In this document: positions 1-13,760 of the stretch, piece after piece
Position numbering within the stretch: the first letter of the stretch is position 1
Layout: every line of letters starts with the position of its first letter
Assembly (NCBI GenBank): GCA_000442125.1
Contig: KE546986.1
Coordinates: forward strand, 62,001 to 126,000
Reading direction: 5' to 3'
DNA: 64,000 nt
DNA from: Opeltia flavorubescens
Lineage: Eukaryota > Ascomycota > Lecanoromycetes > Teloschistales > Teloschistaceae
Translations under genes and position numbers: made by a program
Notes under the pieces: generated by a model
What the model saw: the letters and a program-made list of their open reading frames with translations, nothing else
Told to the model about the DNA's origin: nothing
The model's database searches: none

Positions 1-1299
1 CTGGATTAATAAAATATACGAGCTCATTTTTAATTAATAATAATTTAAATATTTATTATTCTTTTAATATACTATAAACTAAAAATCTAAATATAATATC
101 CTTTAAAGGACTTTTATCCTAATTATATTTTTTTTTAATCTAGTTAGCTATTATATAAATACGTTTTATATATTAATAAAAGTATATAAAATACTCCACT
201 AGTTTTATAAAACTACGTGGTATTATAATAAAATCGCTAATATTAAAAACCTATTTTTAATTTATTATACTAAATCTATTAGCTTAATTTTTATTATTTA
301 AAATTACTTATAAATCTATTTAGGCTATTTAATTAAATTATTTTAGCCTAAAACTTCCGAAATTAATAATCCTATTAATATTATATTCTTTATTATATAT
401 AAAAAACTATTATTTTATAAAATTATACTAGTTATCCAGCTTTAAAATATTTACGTTACTATAAATCTAAAAAAAATTATTCTTTTATATTTAAAGAATA
501 AATTTTTATATTAAAACGGTAATAAATATATATTTTTTATCTTCTACTAGATTTTATTTATTATCAAGACTAATATTCTATTTTAAAGCTAATAGAAAAA
601 TCTAAAAAAAAGAATAGGTATTTATTTTTAAATATTTTAAAAACTTTTATAAACTCTAGTATAAATATAAACTAGATATTAGTTAACCCGAATTATAAAA
701 ATTATATTAAAATGTATTTATTATAAATAAATATTACTAATTAAAATAAAACCGTTTTATTTACTATTACTTTAAATTTTTTATATTTATTAGCGTCTAT
801 TTAAATTTAAAAAAAAGAATTTATTTATAAATAATTTTTTAAGCTAAAATATTATAATTTATAACTATATTATATTATTGAACTATATTTATTAAATATA
901 GCCTAGTATAAATATTCAAAAACCTTTATATTTTTTAGAAACTAGAGCTTTAAATAGATTTTTTTAGTTTATTTTTATATAATTTAACCTTTTAATTTTT
1001 TTAGAATAAATTATTAAATTTTTTCAATTATACGATATGTCTAGACGAACTCTTTATTATATTTTTATATATTAGTTAACTATAAATCGTCTAGTTTCTT
1101 TTTAATAATAGTAGTTAATTTTTATAATACTTTAAATTTTATCCTTTTTATAGAGGCTTTAATAATTTTTTTATATTATTAGTTTTACTTTTATTCCGGC
1201 CTAGATAAAAATAAAAAAAAATAAAGCTTATTTATCTATTATAAGTCGTTTTTATTTTTAATTATAGAATAATTTACTATTTAATATCCGCCGGATATT
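1..1299. repeat. RIP-mutated repeat DNA, no gene
   Basis: This stretch is about 85% A/T by eye, with almost no CpA or TpG and a large excess of TpA. The residual C and G sit mainly in CTAG, GCTA and CGNN contexts. All six frames are closed by stops at short intervals. This is the pattern left by repeat-induced point mutation of a formerly repeated sequence. I could not assign a family to this part; it is the flank into which the LTR element beginning near 1300 appears to sit. Confidence 0.7.
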
Positions 1300-1560
1300 A
1301 TAAAAAGGTTACAATAGTAGAGAAACTGTATAGAAGTATAGGTAATAATTTAGTATTCTATTATCGTATATACGGAGCTATATATAAAGAATATATATAT
1401 ATATATTAATAGCTAGAAAACTATAAATATTAGGAGAAATTCCTTTAATTATATAGGCCCCCTTTTCTACTAGTAGAATATAGCGATATAATATCTTAGC
1501 CGAAGTTATATAATAGTTCTACGATATTATAATAAGCTAGACTGTTATTAATTATAATAA
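1300..1560. repeat. Left long terminal repeat (candidate)
   Basis: This block matches 9134-9390 in the same direction. Shared landmarks include TATAGAAGTATA (1330 and 9162 areas), GGAGCTATATATAAA, TAGCGATATAA and GCCGAAGTTATA. Matching fades upstream of about 1300 and stops at about 1560, where the flanks become unrelated, which is how the edges of an LTR behave. Confidence 0.6.
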
Positions 1561-4500
1561 TATTCCTTTTTTTATAATAGTATTTTTACTATTTTATAAT
1601 TGGGCGATATATATATAATAAATAGTTAAACCTTTTTTATAAAACGCGCGTACTTAAACGCGTATTAATTAAATTAATAATTCGAAAATATATAATATTA
1701 ATACGCGTTTATATATAAAACGTTTTATTATTATATATAAAATATATAAATAGCTTTATTTTATATACTAAGGATCGTTCGGTATTAATATTAGTATTAA
1801 CCGTTACGTTATAGCGTATTATTAATATTTTTTAGTATTTATTAAATACTTGTATTAAAATATATTTATAAAAACTAATATCGTTTAATAGCTCTATTTA
1901 ATAGCTATATTATACTATAATAATTATAAATAAGCAGAGCTATTAAATTTTAGATAGTTTAATTTATATTATTAATATTATAAATCTCGTATTAAATAGT
2001 ATAATTCTATCTTTTACTCGCGAGTATATAATAAACGTTTCTCTTTTAATATAAACCTATTCCCTAATTTAAATTTTTATTATTTTTATTATATCTTATT
2101 TTTATTTATTAGTTCTATTCTTTTATAAACCTTCTTTAACTTTTATATTTTTTATTATAGGTTCTAAGGCTATTAAAATTCCTATAGCTAAGAAGACTCT
2201 TTAAAATATATAGGCGCCCGATATTCTAATATTATTAAATACTTTAGTTTTATAAAAGAATTATTATTATTAGTATATTAAAACTAGTATTATAATATAT
2301 ATCGCTTATTTAATACTACTATTTAATAATCTTTAATAAAAAATAAATAAAAAACGACTTTACTATTTATTATACTTTTATTTATTATATAAAATCTAAC
2401 GTCGGCTTTAAATATTACGCGTATTATTTTAGATTTTAAAAGAAATATCAGCTAATATATTAAGTTTATATATCGCGGTAGCTTTTTTAATTTATATAAA
2501 TCCTTTAAAAATTTATCTCGGTTGCTAATAAAATAATTTCTACTACTATTACTACTAATATTACTAATAATAATTTAAAGCGATATATTATATATTATTC
2601 GCGTATTATTATTTTTTCTAGCTATAAATAAATCGAGGTTTAAGAAAAAATTAAAATATAGTAAAAAAAAACCGTTAATATTTTTAATATTATTAAAGCT
2701 ATTTACACTTTAAAAAAATCGATTAATATAGATATTAATATAATATATTTTACTATATATTTATCCCTTTTTTATAATTTTATATATTAACTTTATACTA
2801 GAACCGTTTAAATCCTTTAATTATTAAAAAAAAATAATTAAATTCGGTTAGAAAAAATAATCTTTTTTTTATTAATAAAAGCGAGATAAAAAAAAAATAA
2901 TATTATTATATAGTTTTATATTTATTTAGCGCTTTATATCTATTTTTAATATTTATTTTTATATATTTATTTTTATATTCTATTTTTAGGTTTATATTAC
3001 CTTTAAATAATTATAATTTTAAAATTTATATTTTAATAAAGCTTTTTTATAACTTTAACCTTTTTTAATAATATACTTTATAATATATATCTTTTAGTAT
3101 ATATTTTATTAATAAGCTTCGATAATTATATAAAGTTTTATTTTTATTATTATTTCGTATTTTTAATATTACTTATTACTTTTTTTATATATTTATATAT
3201 AGTTTAGCTATAATTTATCTTTTTTTTAAATTTTTTTTAAAGAGTCCTTTTTATTATTATTTAGTAGTTTTTTAGAATATATATAATAGAAGTCCTTTAT
3301 ATATTTACTAGCTCTCGATATTTTTTTAATATTAAGCCAGCTATTATTTTCGAGATTATAGTTAAACTATTTTACTAAATATTATAATTTTTTATAGTAT
3401 TATTTTAAATTAAATACTTTTTTTATTTTATATTACTCTTTATTCTTAATAAATACAGGTAGTAAATTTTTTTTACTTTTTTCTTTTATTATTATATATA
3501 ATTCGAGAAGAAAAATATAAAAAATAGAATAAATATAATTTATTAATACTAGAAATTCTAGATAATATAATTATAAGCTTATTAGTTCTATTATTTTAAA
3601 AGGCCTATAAAATTTATAATCTAGTTTTTTTAATAGTCTTTTTATTTTAATATTATACTTATTTAATTATATTATATCGCTAGTTATAAAGAATTTTATA
3701 GAATACTTTTAATTATAATATTTAAATTATTTTTTTATTACTACTTTTTATTAGTTTTTAAATTAAGTATATATACGCGTATATTTTTCGGTATATTAAC
3801 GCGCTTTAAATATATTACCTTTAGTATTATCGATTTAAATATCGTTTTCTAGATTAATATATCTACTAATAACAGCGAAGAATAATATTATACTAGTAGA
3901 AATATATTTACTATTATTATACGTAAATTTTATAAAAAATAGCTATTTATTTTAATTATTTTAATTATAGTTAATAAAATTTTTTAAAAATTATTTTTGG
4001 GTTTAGTTTTATTATTTAGTTTATCTACTAGTTTATAAAGAAAATGTAGTATTTAAATAACGTTTAATCTTTAGATAATAATAAAAAATAAATTAAAATT
4101 ATAAAATAAAAAGAGTTTTTTAATTAGAGACTAGCGATTTAAATATATTATAATAATTATATATTTTATTAATAATAGTATCCGCTAGTTTTTTTATAGT
4201 TATAGTTATCTAATATAAAATATATATAGCGAGCTTTATATAGCGGTCGATTATTATAAAAATCGAATTATATATAACGCGGAAGCGTTTATATAAAGAT
4301 AAATTAATAATAAAATTTATAATTAAATTATTAAACGGTTTTAAAAGTTTTTCTAGCGATTATATTTCGCTATACGGTTTATACCTTATAAATTTTATTT
4401 AATAATATATATTATAAATATATATATAATATTTAATATCTTTTATTATATTTAACTAAAAGTATTTTCGGCGAATAAATTTTAATATTCTTTTATAATT

Positions 4501-4867
4501 AAAATAATCTATTATAAAATTATTATAATTACGTTTAAAAGCTTTTTATTTAATTATACTAGAAGGTAAATACTATTTTTTGTTATAATAAAGTAATTTT
4601 TAGTTCTAATACTATTTATAACTTTTATTAAACTATTTTAACGTTATATAAATACTTAATAAATTATCGAATAATTTTTTTTTTAGGAATATTAATTTTT
4701 TAACCGTACTATCGAGCTTTTAAAACTCTTTTATAATATAATAAAAAAATAGCGAGGATATATTATACGTATTTTTTAAAGTTATTTTTTTAACAATTTA
4801 TCGCTTCGATTATAGATTTTTAAAATTATTAAAATTATTTAAAGGAATTAATTAAACGTTATTATAT

Positions 4868-5292
4868 ACTAGTACTGAGCTATCGTCCCAATGGGATTTT
4901 ACTGCTGGCAGCTGGCAGCTGGCAGCTGGCAGCTGGCAGCTGGCAGCTGGCAGCTGGTAGGGCTAGTAACTGGTAGGGCTGGGAACTGGTAGGGCTGCCA
5001 GTTAGTGTAGTACAGCTAGAACTTCTACGCGCTATAGCGCTACTAATTTTAATCTAATTTTTAAAATTTTTATAGTATTAAAATACGCTCGTTTAGCGCT
5101 TTAAAGTAAGCTATTATATATACTACTATACACGAAACTAACGAAATCATTTAACTGTAAAAAAACCAGCTATTTTAGTAGTTAAAGGCGCTAACCGGAT
5201 TTATAACTGCGGTTATTTAATACCAACCGATAAGGTTTATACTTATTTCGGGTCGGGAAGCCGATAAGGGACGTTTTCCAATATATATATAA
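4868..5292. mobile_element. ~425-bp insertion sharing both ends with a larger element
   Basis: The left edge reads TACTAGTACTGAGCTATCG and recurs at about 17822 as TACTAGTATTGGGCTACCG. The right block (about 5177-5292, containing CTAACCGGATTTATAACT and TTTCGGGTCGGGAAGCCGAT) recurs at about 25866-25974 in the same orientation. Outside both edges the flanks are unrelated, and between the edges the two loci differ. This is what an internally deleted, non-autonomous copy of a longer element would look like. The ends, read inward, are loosely alike (each has a CGTCCC-type core), so weak terminal inverted repeats are possible. A minus-strand solo LTR is the main alternative. Confidence 0.4.
4904..4952 (+). 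repeat. GCTGGCA heptamer minisatellite, 7 perfect copies
   Basis: Seven uninterrupted copies of GCTGGCA are followed by degenerate units (GCTGGTAGGGCT and ACTGGTAGGGCT words) as far as about 5000. Each unit contains CpA and TpG, the very sites that RIP destroys, yet none is mutated, although the DNA on both sides is almost stripped of these dinucleotides. The array is therefore either younger than the RIP episode or was expanded after it. No coding role is visible. Confidence 0.9.
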
Positions 5293-8200
5293 TAATAGTA
5301 TTAGGTTTATAAAAAGTTTTTAGCTTTTTATATATTTTAAAAATATAAATTTTTATTAGTATTTCTTTTTTTTTTATTTTAAAAATTTTTTTTTTAATTA
5401 TAAAGGGCGGAGTTAATATTTTTATATCGCTTTTTAAAATATTTTTATTTCTTTTTTTTATTAATATTAAAAGTATTTTTTAATTATAAAAAAGTATAAA
5501 CGATATAATATTATCGCGTTTTTTGATATAAATATTAGATACGCGACCCCCTTATTAAAAATCTATACTTAAAGGTATTTTTTAAAAATTTATTTTTTTT
5601 ATTAAAAATATTAGCTTTTACTTTTTTTATTATATAGTATATTACTATTATTTTTTAAATATTTTTAATAATAGTTTTAATATTTTTAAATAATTTTTAA
5701 AGGCTTTTTTAAATATTTTTAGAATTAATTAACAATATCTTATTATTAAAACAGCTCTTTTCGTCGCTTTCTAGCGATTTTCTAATATTATTTAGAGTTT
5801 TTTATAGGCTTTAGATTTATTTCTATTTTATTTTATAAAAATTTTAAATAGATAACGCTAAATTTTTAAAAAATTTATAATTAGTTTTATACTTTTTTTA
5901 AAATTTTTTTAAAATTTTTTAAAATATAGGATTAAATAGATATATTCCTAATTTAAAGTATTAAAAGCGGTATTAATTTTAAACGCTTTATAGTCGCTTT
6001 TCTATAATATTATATTAGTAAAATTTAGTTTATTTAGCTTATGTTTTAGATTTAGATCTAATCTAGCTAGTTATTTTTATTATCTAGCATTTCTATAACT
6101 AAGCTTTTTTTTTATAAAAAAATTATAAAGATTTATATAATTAATAATAATTTTTATTCTATAAAAAGCTTTTTTAATATAATATTACTACTATTTATAA
6201 ATATAAATAATAACTAGTATTTTTAGATCTCTAATATTATAATTATACTTAGCTATTATTTTATTCTAGAACTAATAAGCGATAAGGTACTAATAGATTT
6301 ATATACTAGTAATAAAAAGCTATAAGATAATTACTAAAATAGTATATTTTAAAACGTCTATTTTAATATAAATTTAAAATATATAATTAAATTATTATAA
6401 AATATACGCTATTATAAAACACTCCTTTAATATTTTAAATACGCTAGCTACTTTTTTAATTATAATAAACTTAATATTAAACTTTTTTTTATTACCGCTT
6501 TTTAATAGCGATATTAATAATAATATTACCCGCGAGAATACTTTAATAAAATATTAATAAAAGTTTACGAATCTAAAAAAATATTATACGTCGCGGTATA
6601 ATTTTAAAAATAACTAATTCTTTATATATTTAATACGAGATTTTTTTATTATAACGCTATTAAAGTAAATAATAAATTTTATAAATTTAACTTTATATAT
6701 ATTAAATAAATATTTTTTAATTTAATATATAGTTTATATTATAATAATCTTATAAAAACTTTTTATATATATATTAAATATTTAATTTTATTTTTAAAAT
6801 AGACTAATAATTTATTTATATATATTATAATAAAAAGGTTTAAAAAGTTTTTAAAAATATTATTAATATATATTTAAAAAGTAGCTAGGGTATTTATTAA
6901 ATTAAATAGTATAATATAAAATTCGAAATAGTTATAGTAAATATAAAATATTATTTTTTTATTTATCGCTTTTCTAGATCTTAATATAATAATAAGTATT
7001 CCGGATATTTAAATAAATAAAAATTATTATTTTATATAGCCTATTTAAAACTTCTAATATTAGAGGAAAAAAGTACCGGTTTTTAATAATAACCCGGTTT
7101 AGCTTTTAGTAGTCGATATAAAAGTAAAAGCTATCGTTTTTTTTTTATAAATATAATCGGAATATTAACTCGCGATATTAAATAATAAATAAATTTTTTT
7201 ATTAAATTTTTATTAATATAAATCCGTAGAACCTTTAATTTAATAATTAAAAGATTATATAAAGATTTAAATAATAGATTACCCGTTATTTTAAAAATAT
7301 AATTATTTATAAAATATTTAAAAAATTTATTAACTTTTTAAAAGTTATAAATTCTTTTTAAATCGGCGTATTTTTTAAATAAAATTACCTTTTTAATACT
7401 ATATAAAGCGATTATATTATTTTTATTATATAATTTTATATTAAAAAAATATAATTATTTAAATCCTTCTATTTTTAATAAATATCCTAATTTTTTAACT
7501 AGAATTAGTTTAATATTTATTCCCGCTAGAATAATACTAGAATCGCGCTATATCTATTATATATATATCTAGTTAGTATTTAGATTATATTAAGATAATT
7601 ATAGGAAGCTAAAAATAATATTAAAAAATTTAATATTTGTTTTAATATATTTATTTATTATAGTTCTAAATTATTTTTATAAATTAATAAAACTAACTAA
7701 AAGCTTATATTTTTAAAAATAAATTAAACTTATATTATTTAATATTCTAACCGGCGCTTTAATATCGCGGTTATTATATAATTTTAGCTTTTTTATACAA
7801 TATTATAATATAAAATTTAAACTTATACTATAATTAATAAATATAATTAATTTAACCTTTAATCTTTTTTTTTAAATAGTTATATTTATAATTAGATAAA
7901 ATATTTATAATTTTATTTATTAGCGAGTAGTATAAAAGTAATATCTATTAAATTTTATTTTTTTCTTTTTTATTTTTATAAGGGTAATCGAATCTTTTAT
8001 AGCTTTTTTTACTATATTTTTAATAAATAATTATCGTTAATACGTTACTACTTTTATAAAATCCGCGGCTATTATTTAAACTATATTTTTAAAAACCACA
8101 CTGGCCTTTATAATCTCCGCGACTAGTCGTTATTATATTTACGCTAGTCGCTAGTATAGTAGTATTAGATAAATTTTATTCTTTTTAGCTATTTCTATAG

Positions 8201-9133
8201 CTTTTAAAATTTAATACTCTAGTATTTATATTACTATAATTAATACGCGCCTAGTATTATAATTAAATTAATCTAATTTTAATTATTAAATTGATAATTC
8301 TCTAATATATTTTTAAAAAGTTAGATATTTTAAATATTTCGTCGATTATACTACTTTAAAGGATGTTTTTTAGAATATTTATTTAAATATAGTTCGGTAA
8401 AAATTTTTTTATATAATTAGTAAAGTTTTTTAAATATTTAATAAATAAAAGAATATTTTATCTATCACGATATTTTATATTAAAGTATTATAATATTATT
8501 TTAATACCGCGGATAGTTTAAAAATTAAACTAATTTAATAAAAATTTTAGTTATTTTTTTTAGATTATTTTAAACCTAGTATTTAAGTTTATTTTTTTAA
8601 TTCGGTTTTATATATTTACTAGATAGCGACCGAAATAACCCGTATTAAATAAAATCTTTAAAGTTTCTATTTTATATATAATTAAATAAGTTTTCAAAAT
8701 ATATTTATATTCGCGTTTAAATAGTATATATTTTATATAATTTTTACTTTTATATTAAATAGAGTTAAGGACCTTTAATTTCGATTTTTTATTTATTTTC
8801 TACTTTTTAATATATTTAAAGTCGTTAATTAAAGTTTTAGAAGCTTACTATTAATATATAATAATAGATAGCTCTAGAAATCCTAATTTTTTTTTAGCTT
8901 TTAATATTTTTAACCTTTTTTATTAATAAACTAGGGTTTATTCTATTTTAAGGGCTTAAATTTTTATATTTAAAATATTACTAATAAGTTTATTTATATT
9001 ATTATTTTATAATATAGCTATATTTATTAGCGGTTATAATCTAGTTCTAGGTATAGTGTTATTATTATTACCTCACGTTATAGCTTCGCGATATAATCGA
9101 ACTACTTTTTATTAAAAATAAAGATATTAAAAT

Positions 9134-9390
9134 ATAAAAAAGATATAATAGTAAAAAAACTATATAGAAGTATAAGTAATAATCTAGCGTTTTATTATTA
9201 TATATATAGAGCTATATATAAAAAATATATATATATTAATATCTAAAGAGCTATAAATATTAAAGGGAATTCCTTTAATTATATAGACTCTTTTTCTTAC
9301 TAGTATAATATAGCGATATAACGTTTTAGCCGAAGTTATACAACGGCTTTGCGATAGTATATTAAGCTAGACCATTGCCAATTATAATAG
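9134..9390. repeat. Right long terminal repeat (candidate)
   Basis: This is the second copy of the ~260-bp direct repeat. It keeps a few bases that the left copy has lost to C-to-T or G-to-A change (for example CAACGGCTTTGCGA near 9341), so the two copies were mutated independently. Similarity ends at about 9390, just before a 105-bp tandem array begins. Confidence 0.6.
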
Positions 9391-12300
9391 ATATTATAAA
9401 ATTAAAAAAGCGATATTTTAAAACTTTATTAATTTTTTATAGTATTTATTTAATTATTTTATTTAAAATATTAATTTAATTTTTTATTATTAATTATCCA
9501 GCTTTTATTTAATTAAAATGGTAATTAATTTTTTTCTTTTCAATTAATATTAATATTTTTTTTAATATTATAATTATTAGCTATTATTATCTATAAATAG
9601 TTATAATAATATTTAAAATAATATCTTACTTATTTTATAACTCTCGGGTAATATCTATATTATTTTCAAATATTATAATTATCAGCCTTTCTAGTCTATA
9701 ATTAGTTCTAATAATATCTAGAATAGTATTTTATTTATTTTACTCCGTTTAATCGATATCTATATTTTTTTAAAATATTATAATTATCAGCCTCTTTAAT
9801 CTCTAAATAGCTCTAGTAGTATTTAGAATAATATTTTATTTACTTTATTCCTTTTTATCGGTATTTATATTTTATTAAAATATTATAATTATTAGCCTTT
9901 TTAGCTTATAAATAATTCTAATAATATTTAGAATAGTATTTTATTTATTTTATTTTTTTTTATACTTATTATTATTTAAATCTATTAATTAAATTATTAG
10001 CGTTATAATTTCGATTTTATTTAAATATCTAACTATCTATTAGGATAGTTATATAAACTACTCCTATAAATATTTATATAAATATCCATTCATTATATAA
10101 ATAGATGATGTTTTTTTAATAATTATTAGGTCTGGAATATTTTATACCTCGATTATCGGCTATATTATTTAGCGCTAAACCTAAGCTAAAATTATTAGTA
10201 TAGGTTTTTTATAAAATATCGGATTTTATTTTAAAGCTTTTATTTAATATATTATTTATTATCTTTAATATCGCGCCCGTTCCTTAAAATATAAAATAGT
10301 AATTAATTTCTTCTATATCTATTATAAAGCTTTTAATATAATTTAATATATTTTAAATATTTTATTTAATATTATTATACTCGATTTTTTAATTAAAATT
10401 CTTTTTAATATACCGTCTAAACCAGATTTAGATATTTATATATTTTTAATATATTTTATAAATTTTTAGAAGCACTTTTTTATTTTAATAGCCTGTTTAT
10501 ATATATTTTTAAACGGGCTATATTTTAAAAAGCCGATTATAATATTAAATTTAGTTATAACGCGATATATTTAGATTACTACGTAAATAAGTAATATAAA
10601 TCTTTTACCCGCGTTTAAATATCTATTAGTAGTATTTAAAAATTTATTCTAATATTAGAATCTTTTACTATAGTATTTTAAAATTAAAAGCGCTAGAATT
10701 CTTGTTTTTCCCGCTTTTAATAAGGACTAAAACTATATATAAAAGGCTAGCGACTGGATTTAAAACTATTTTAATAAAAAATAAAAGATTTAAAAATTTT
10801 ATAAATAGAATATAACCTTTATTTTAAATAAAATTAATAAAAAAAATAATATTTATATAAAATATCTGATTTTTTTTTATTTTAAATATAAAGCGTTGTA
10901 TATTTATATAAAAATAAAATTAAAAATAGAGATAAACTTTACTATTACTAGTTTTTAAAGCCCGATATCTATTAATTAAAAGAACTATTTTTTTACTATT
11001 TAAATTATTCTATTTATTATGAAACTTTTGTTAATAATTTTCAAATAATATTAATATAATTTAATAAGATTAAATTAAAGATTATATTATTTATTATTAA
11101 ATAATAATACAATTTATATTGATTAAATGCTATATAATATAGAAAATCTTTATTATCCGCTTATATAAATATATTACCGAGAAATATTATTATAGATATA
11201 TATATATATTAATAATATCGCTATTTATTTATATATATTAATAATATCGCTATTTATTTCTATAAATTTTCTTTTATTTAAGTCTTTAAAACTTATATTA
11301 ATAAAATATATTATATTTTTTATTAAAGCGTTATATAGATCTAGGTATAAAGTAAATCTATTTTATTTTTCCTTTCTTTATAGTTTAAAGTTAGTAGTAT
11401 CTAGTAATATATTTTTATAATTTAATATATATTTTTATATACTTTAAAATTGTTAATAAATAATTAAAATAGTATCGACTTTATTTTTCTTTTAGTTATT
11501 ATTTTTATTAACTTTTTTTTTAAATTAATTTACTTCTATTTTACCCGCGATTATATAACTTTAATTTAATTTTTATATTATTAAATTGTAATTTCTTATA
11601 ATATATATAATAAAGAAATCTAGTAGATAAATTTTAACTTTTTTTCTACTCCGTATTATTTTTATCTAAAATTTTTTTATTAATCTTATTTAAATTTAAT
11701 TTAATTTTAAAATTTTTAATTAAAAAAAATTTATCTATATATTATTTAATATTCGCTTTAACCCTTTATAATAAATCTTTATATATATATATACTTTTTA
11801 AAGCCTTATTATAATCTTATTTTAATATATTATAAAAAATTAGAAACTGCGACTAATTATAATAATATAATTTATAAAAAAATTAAATTATTTTTTAAAT
11901 AATATAATATCTTTTAAAATAAATATTTCGCCCGTATTATTATATATTAATTCTCTAGATATTATTTGAATTAATTCTATTTAAGCTAGAAAATTTTTTA
12001 ATTTTATCGGGCGGTCGATAAATTAAATTATTTTAATAAATATTTTTTATTTAAAAAAATCTATTTAAAGTATAAATTTAATAAAATTTAATAGATTAAA
12101 CTAATATAACTAAGTTTTTTCTTTTATTATACCTATTTTTTTATCCTTTTTTATTAATAATAACTACTTTTTAAAAATAACGTTAATTTTTTTATAAAAA
12201 AATTTAAATAATAAAATCTTTTTTTAAATCTAATATTTTAAAATATTAAATTTTTAAAAAAAAATAAAATAATTATTATTATCTATAAATAAAAGAATTT

Positions 12301-13340
12301 CTTTTATTTAAATATAGTCTTATTATAAAATATTACTTTTCTTGTACTAAAGCCCTAGTATAAGATTTATAGTAGGTAATTAATTATTAATAATTCTTAG
12401 TTATATTAATTTTTAAAATAAAAAAAAGTAGACTAATTATATTTCAAGATTTTCTAGTATTATAGATATATCGGCGGTAGAACTTTGAGGTAAAAAGAAT
12501 AATTAAGGTATTAAAGATTAAAAGTTAGTATTACCTATATTAGAAAAAATTAAAATTAGCTATTATATTATAAAAAGAGTATATAATTATTAAAGTCGAT
12601 ATTTATATTGAAATTAGAATTATAAATAAATATTAATATAAGTTTTATAAATTTATTTTTAGATTTATTAATAGCGTTATTATAATTAATATTATTAAAG
12701 TTTAAAGTTACGGATATATATTTAAAGTTATTATTATTAGTATTATTAAAAGTATATACTAGATCTAAGTTTCTAAAAAATTAGGTTAAAATTTAAAAAA
12801 GTTGATTAAAAAAGTTTAATTCCTTAATAAGTTGAAAGACTTTATTATTATCGACCGAGTTAATAGAATTTAAATAATTTTAAAGGATATTTAGTAAAAA
12901 GATTTAGAAATAAAATAATAGTTTATTTAAAGTATTTAAAAATTAATAAAAACTATTTATAACTATTAATAATATAGATTTAAAATCAATCTAACTATAT
13001 TTAAAGCTTTCGATTCTATAATAAATATAAATATTCAGATCTTTTTTATAATACTATACTATATAAATAAATAAAAAGCGGTTGGTTTTTTTATAAAGTT
13101 TATATTTAGTCTGAATTTTTATAAGAAAATTTTAGTATAGTAGTTATAACTTAAGCTTCTTATATAAAATTGAAATTTGAAATTTATATTATTAATCTAA
13201 TATTCTAATATCTATTAAATTAAAAAGCGATATATTTTAGTAATTATATAAATTAATAAGCAGTCTTCCCTAGCGAAATATACCTATTTATATTAAAATT
13301 TTAGAATTTATCCAGCGGTATAACGTGAAGTATTTATTAA
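9391..13340. repeat. RIP-mutated DNA between arrays, no gene
   Basis: Apart from the 105-bp tandem array at its start, this stretch holds only AT-rich, CpA-depleted sequence with closed frames. A short direct duplication of about 30 bp that includes ATTAATAATATCGCTATTTA occurs near 11205-11262. No element boundary could be placed with confidence. Confidence 0.6.
9540..9975. repeat. 105-bp tandem repeat, about 4 copies
   Basis: The landmark TATTATAATTATCAGCC (or its C-to-T variant) recurs at 9566, 9671, 9776 and 9881, exactly 105 bp apart each time. Each unit also carries TCTAATAATATCTAGAATAG and TTTTATTTATTTTA words. The exact 105-bp period is 35 codons, so a RIP-mutated coding repeat is possible, but no frame is open and I do not assign one. 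Confidence 0.8.
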
Positions 13341-13760
13341 TTTAAAACGTTTATACAAAGTTTTAAAATATTATTATTAATAATTTTAATATTATATATA
13401 TTATAAGCTTCTATATAGAATTTAAAGATACTATTATTAATATTTATAATATTATATATATACTACTAGCTTAATATTAAAATCTAAAAATACTTTTAAA
13501 TAACGATTTTAATATTATATATCTACTATATATTATTATATATATTTATATATATCCGCTAGTAATAGTTTAAATATCGTATATTTACTATAAGNGCCGT
13601 TTAAAATCCAAGTATATCTATAAATAATAATTTTAATATTATATATTAACTTAAAGCTATATTTAATAATTTAAAATATCTATTAATAATAATTTAAATA
13701 TTATATAAATACTATAAAATCCGCCTATTAATCTAAAAGTACTTATAAAAATATTATAAA
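13340..13760. repeat. ~60-bp tandem repeat, about 6 degenerate copies
   Basis: A core resembling AATAATTTTAATATTATATAT recurs near 13379, 13439, 13501, 13570, 13627 and 13687, a spacing of about 57-69 bp. The intervening parts vary (CTAGCTT, CCGCTAG, CCGCCTATTA). The array contains one unresolved base at 13595. It resembles the array at 30.1-30.6 kb in period and core, which may mean a common source. Confidence 0.65.
13595..13595. other. Unresolved base (N)
   Basis: A single N lies inside the 60-bp tandem array. It probably marks an assembly ambiguity caused by the repeat. Confidence 0.95.

Larger units (their letters stand above)
1300..9390. mobile_element. Probable LTR retroelement fossil (~8.1 kb), RIP-degraded
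   Basis: Two direct repeats of about 260 bp, one near 1300-1560 and one near 9134-9390, lie about 7.83 kb apart in the same orientation. They agree base by base over most of their length, apart from C/T and G/A differences of the RIP type and a few small indels. Their size and spacing fit the long terminal repeats of one fungal LTR retroelement. The interior is saturated with stops, looks thoroughly broken, and shows no domain that I can name, so Gypsy versus Copia cannot be decided. A ~425-bp insertion with its own minisatellite lies inside it at about 4868-5292. The heavy mutation suggests an old insertion that predates or coincided with RIP. Orientation is not resolved. Confidence 0.55.
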
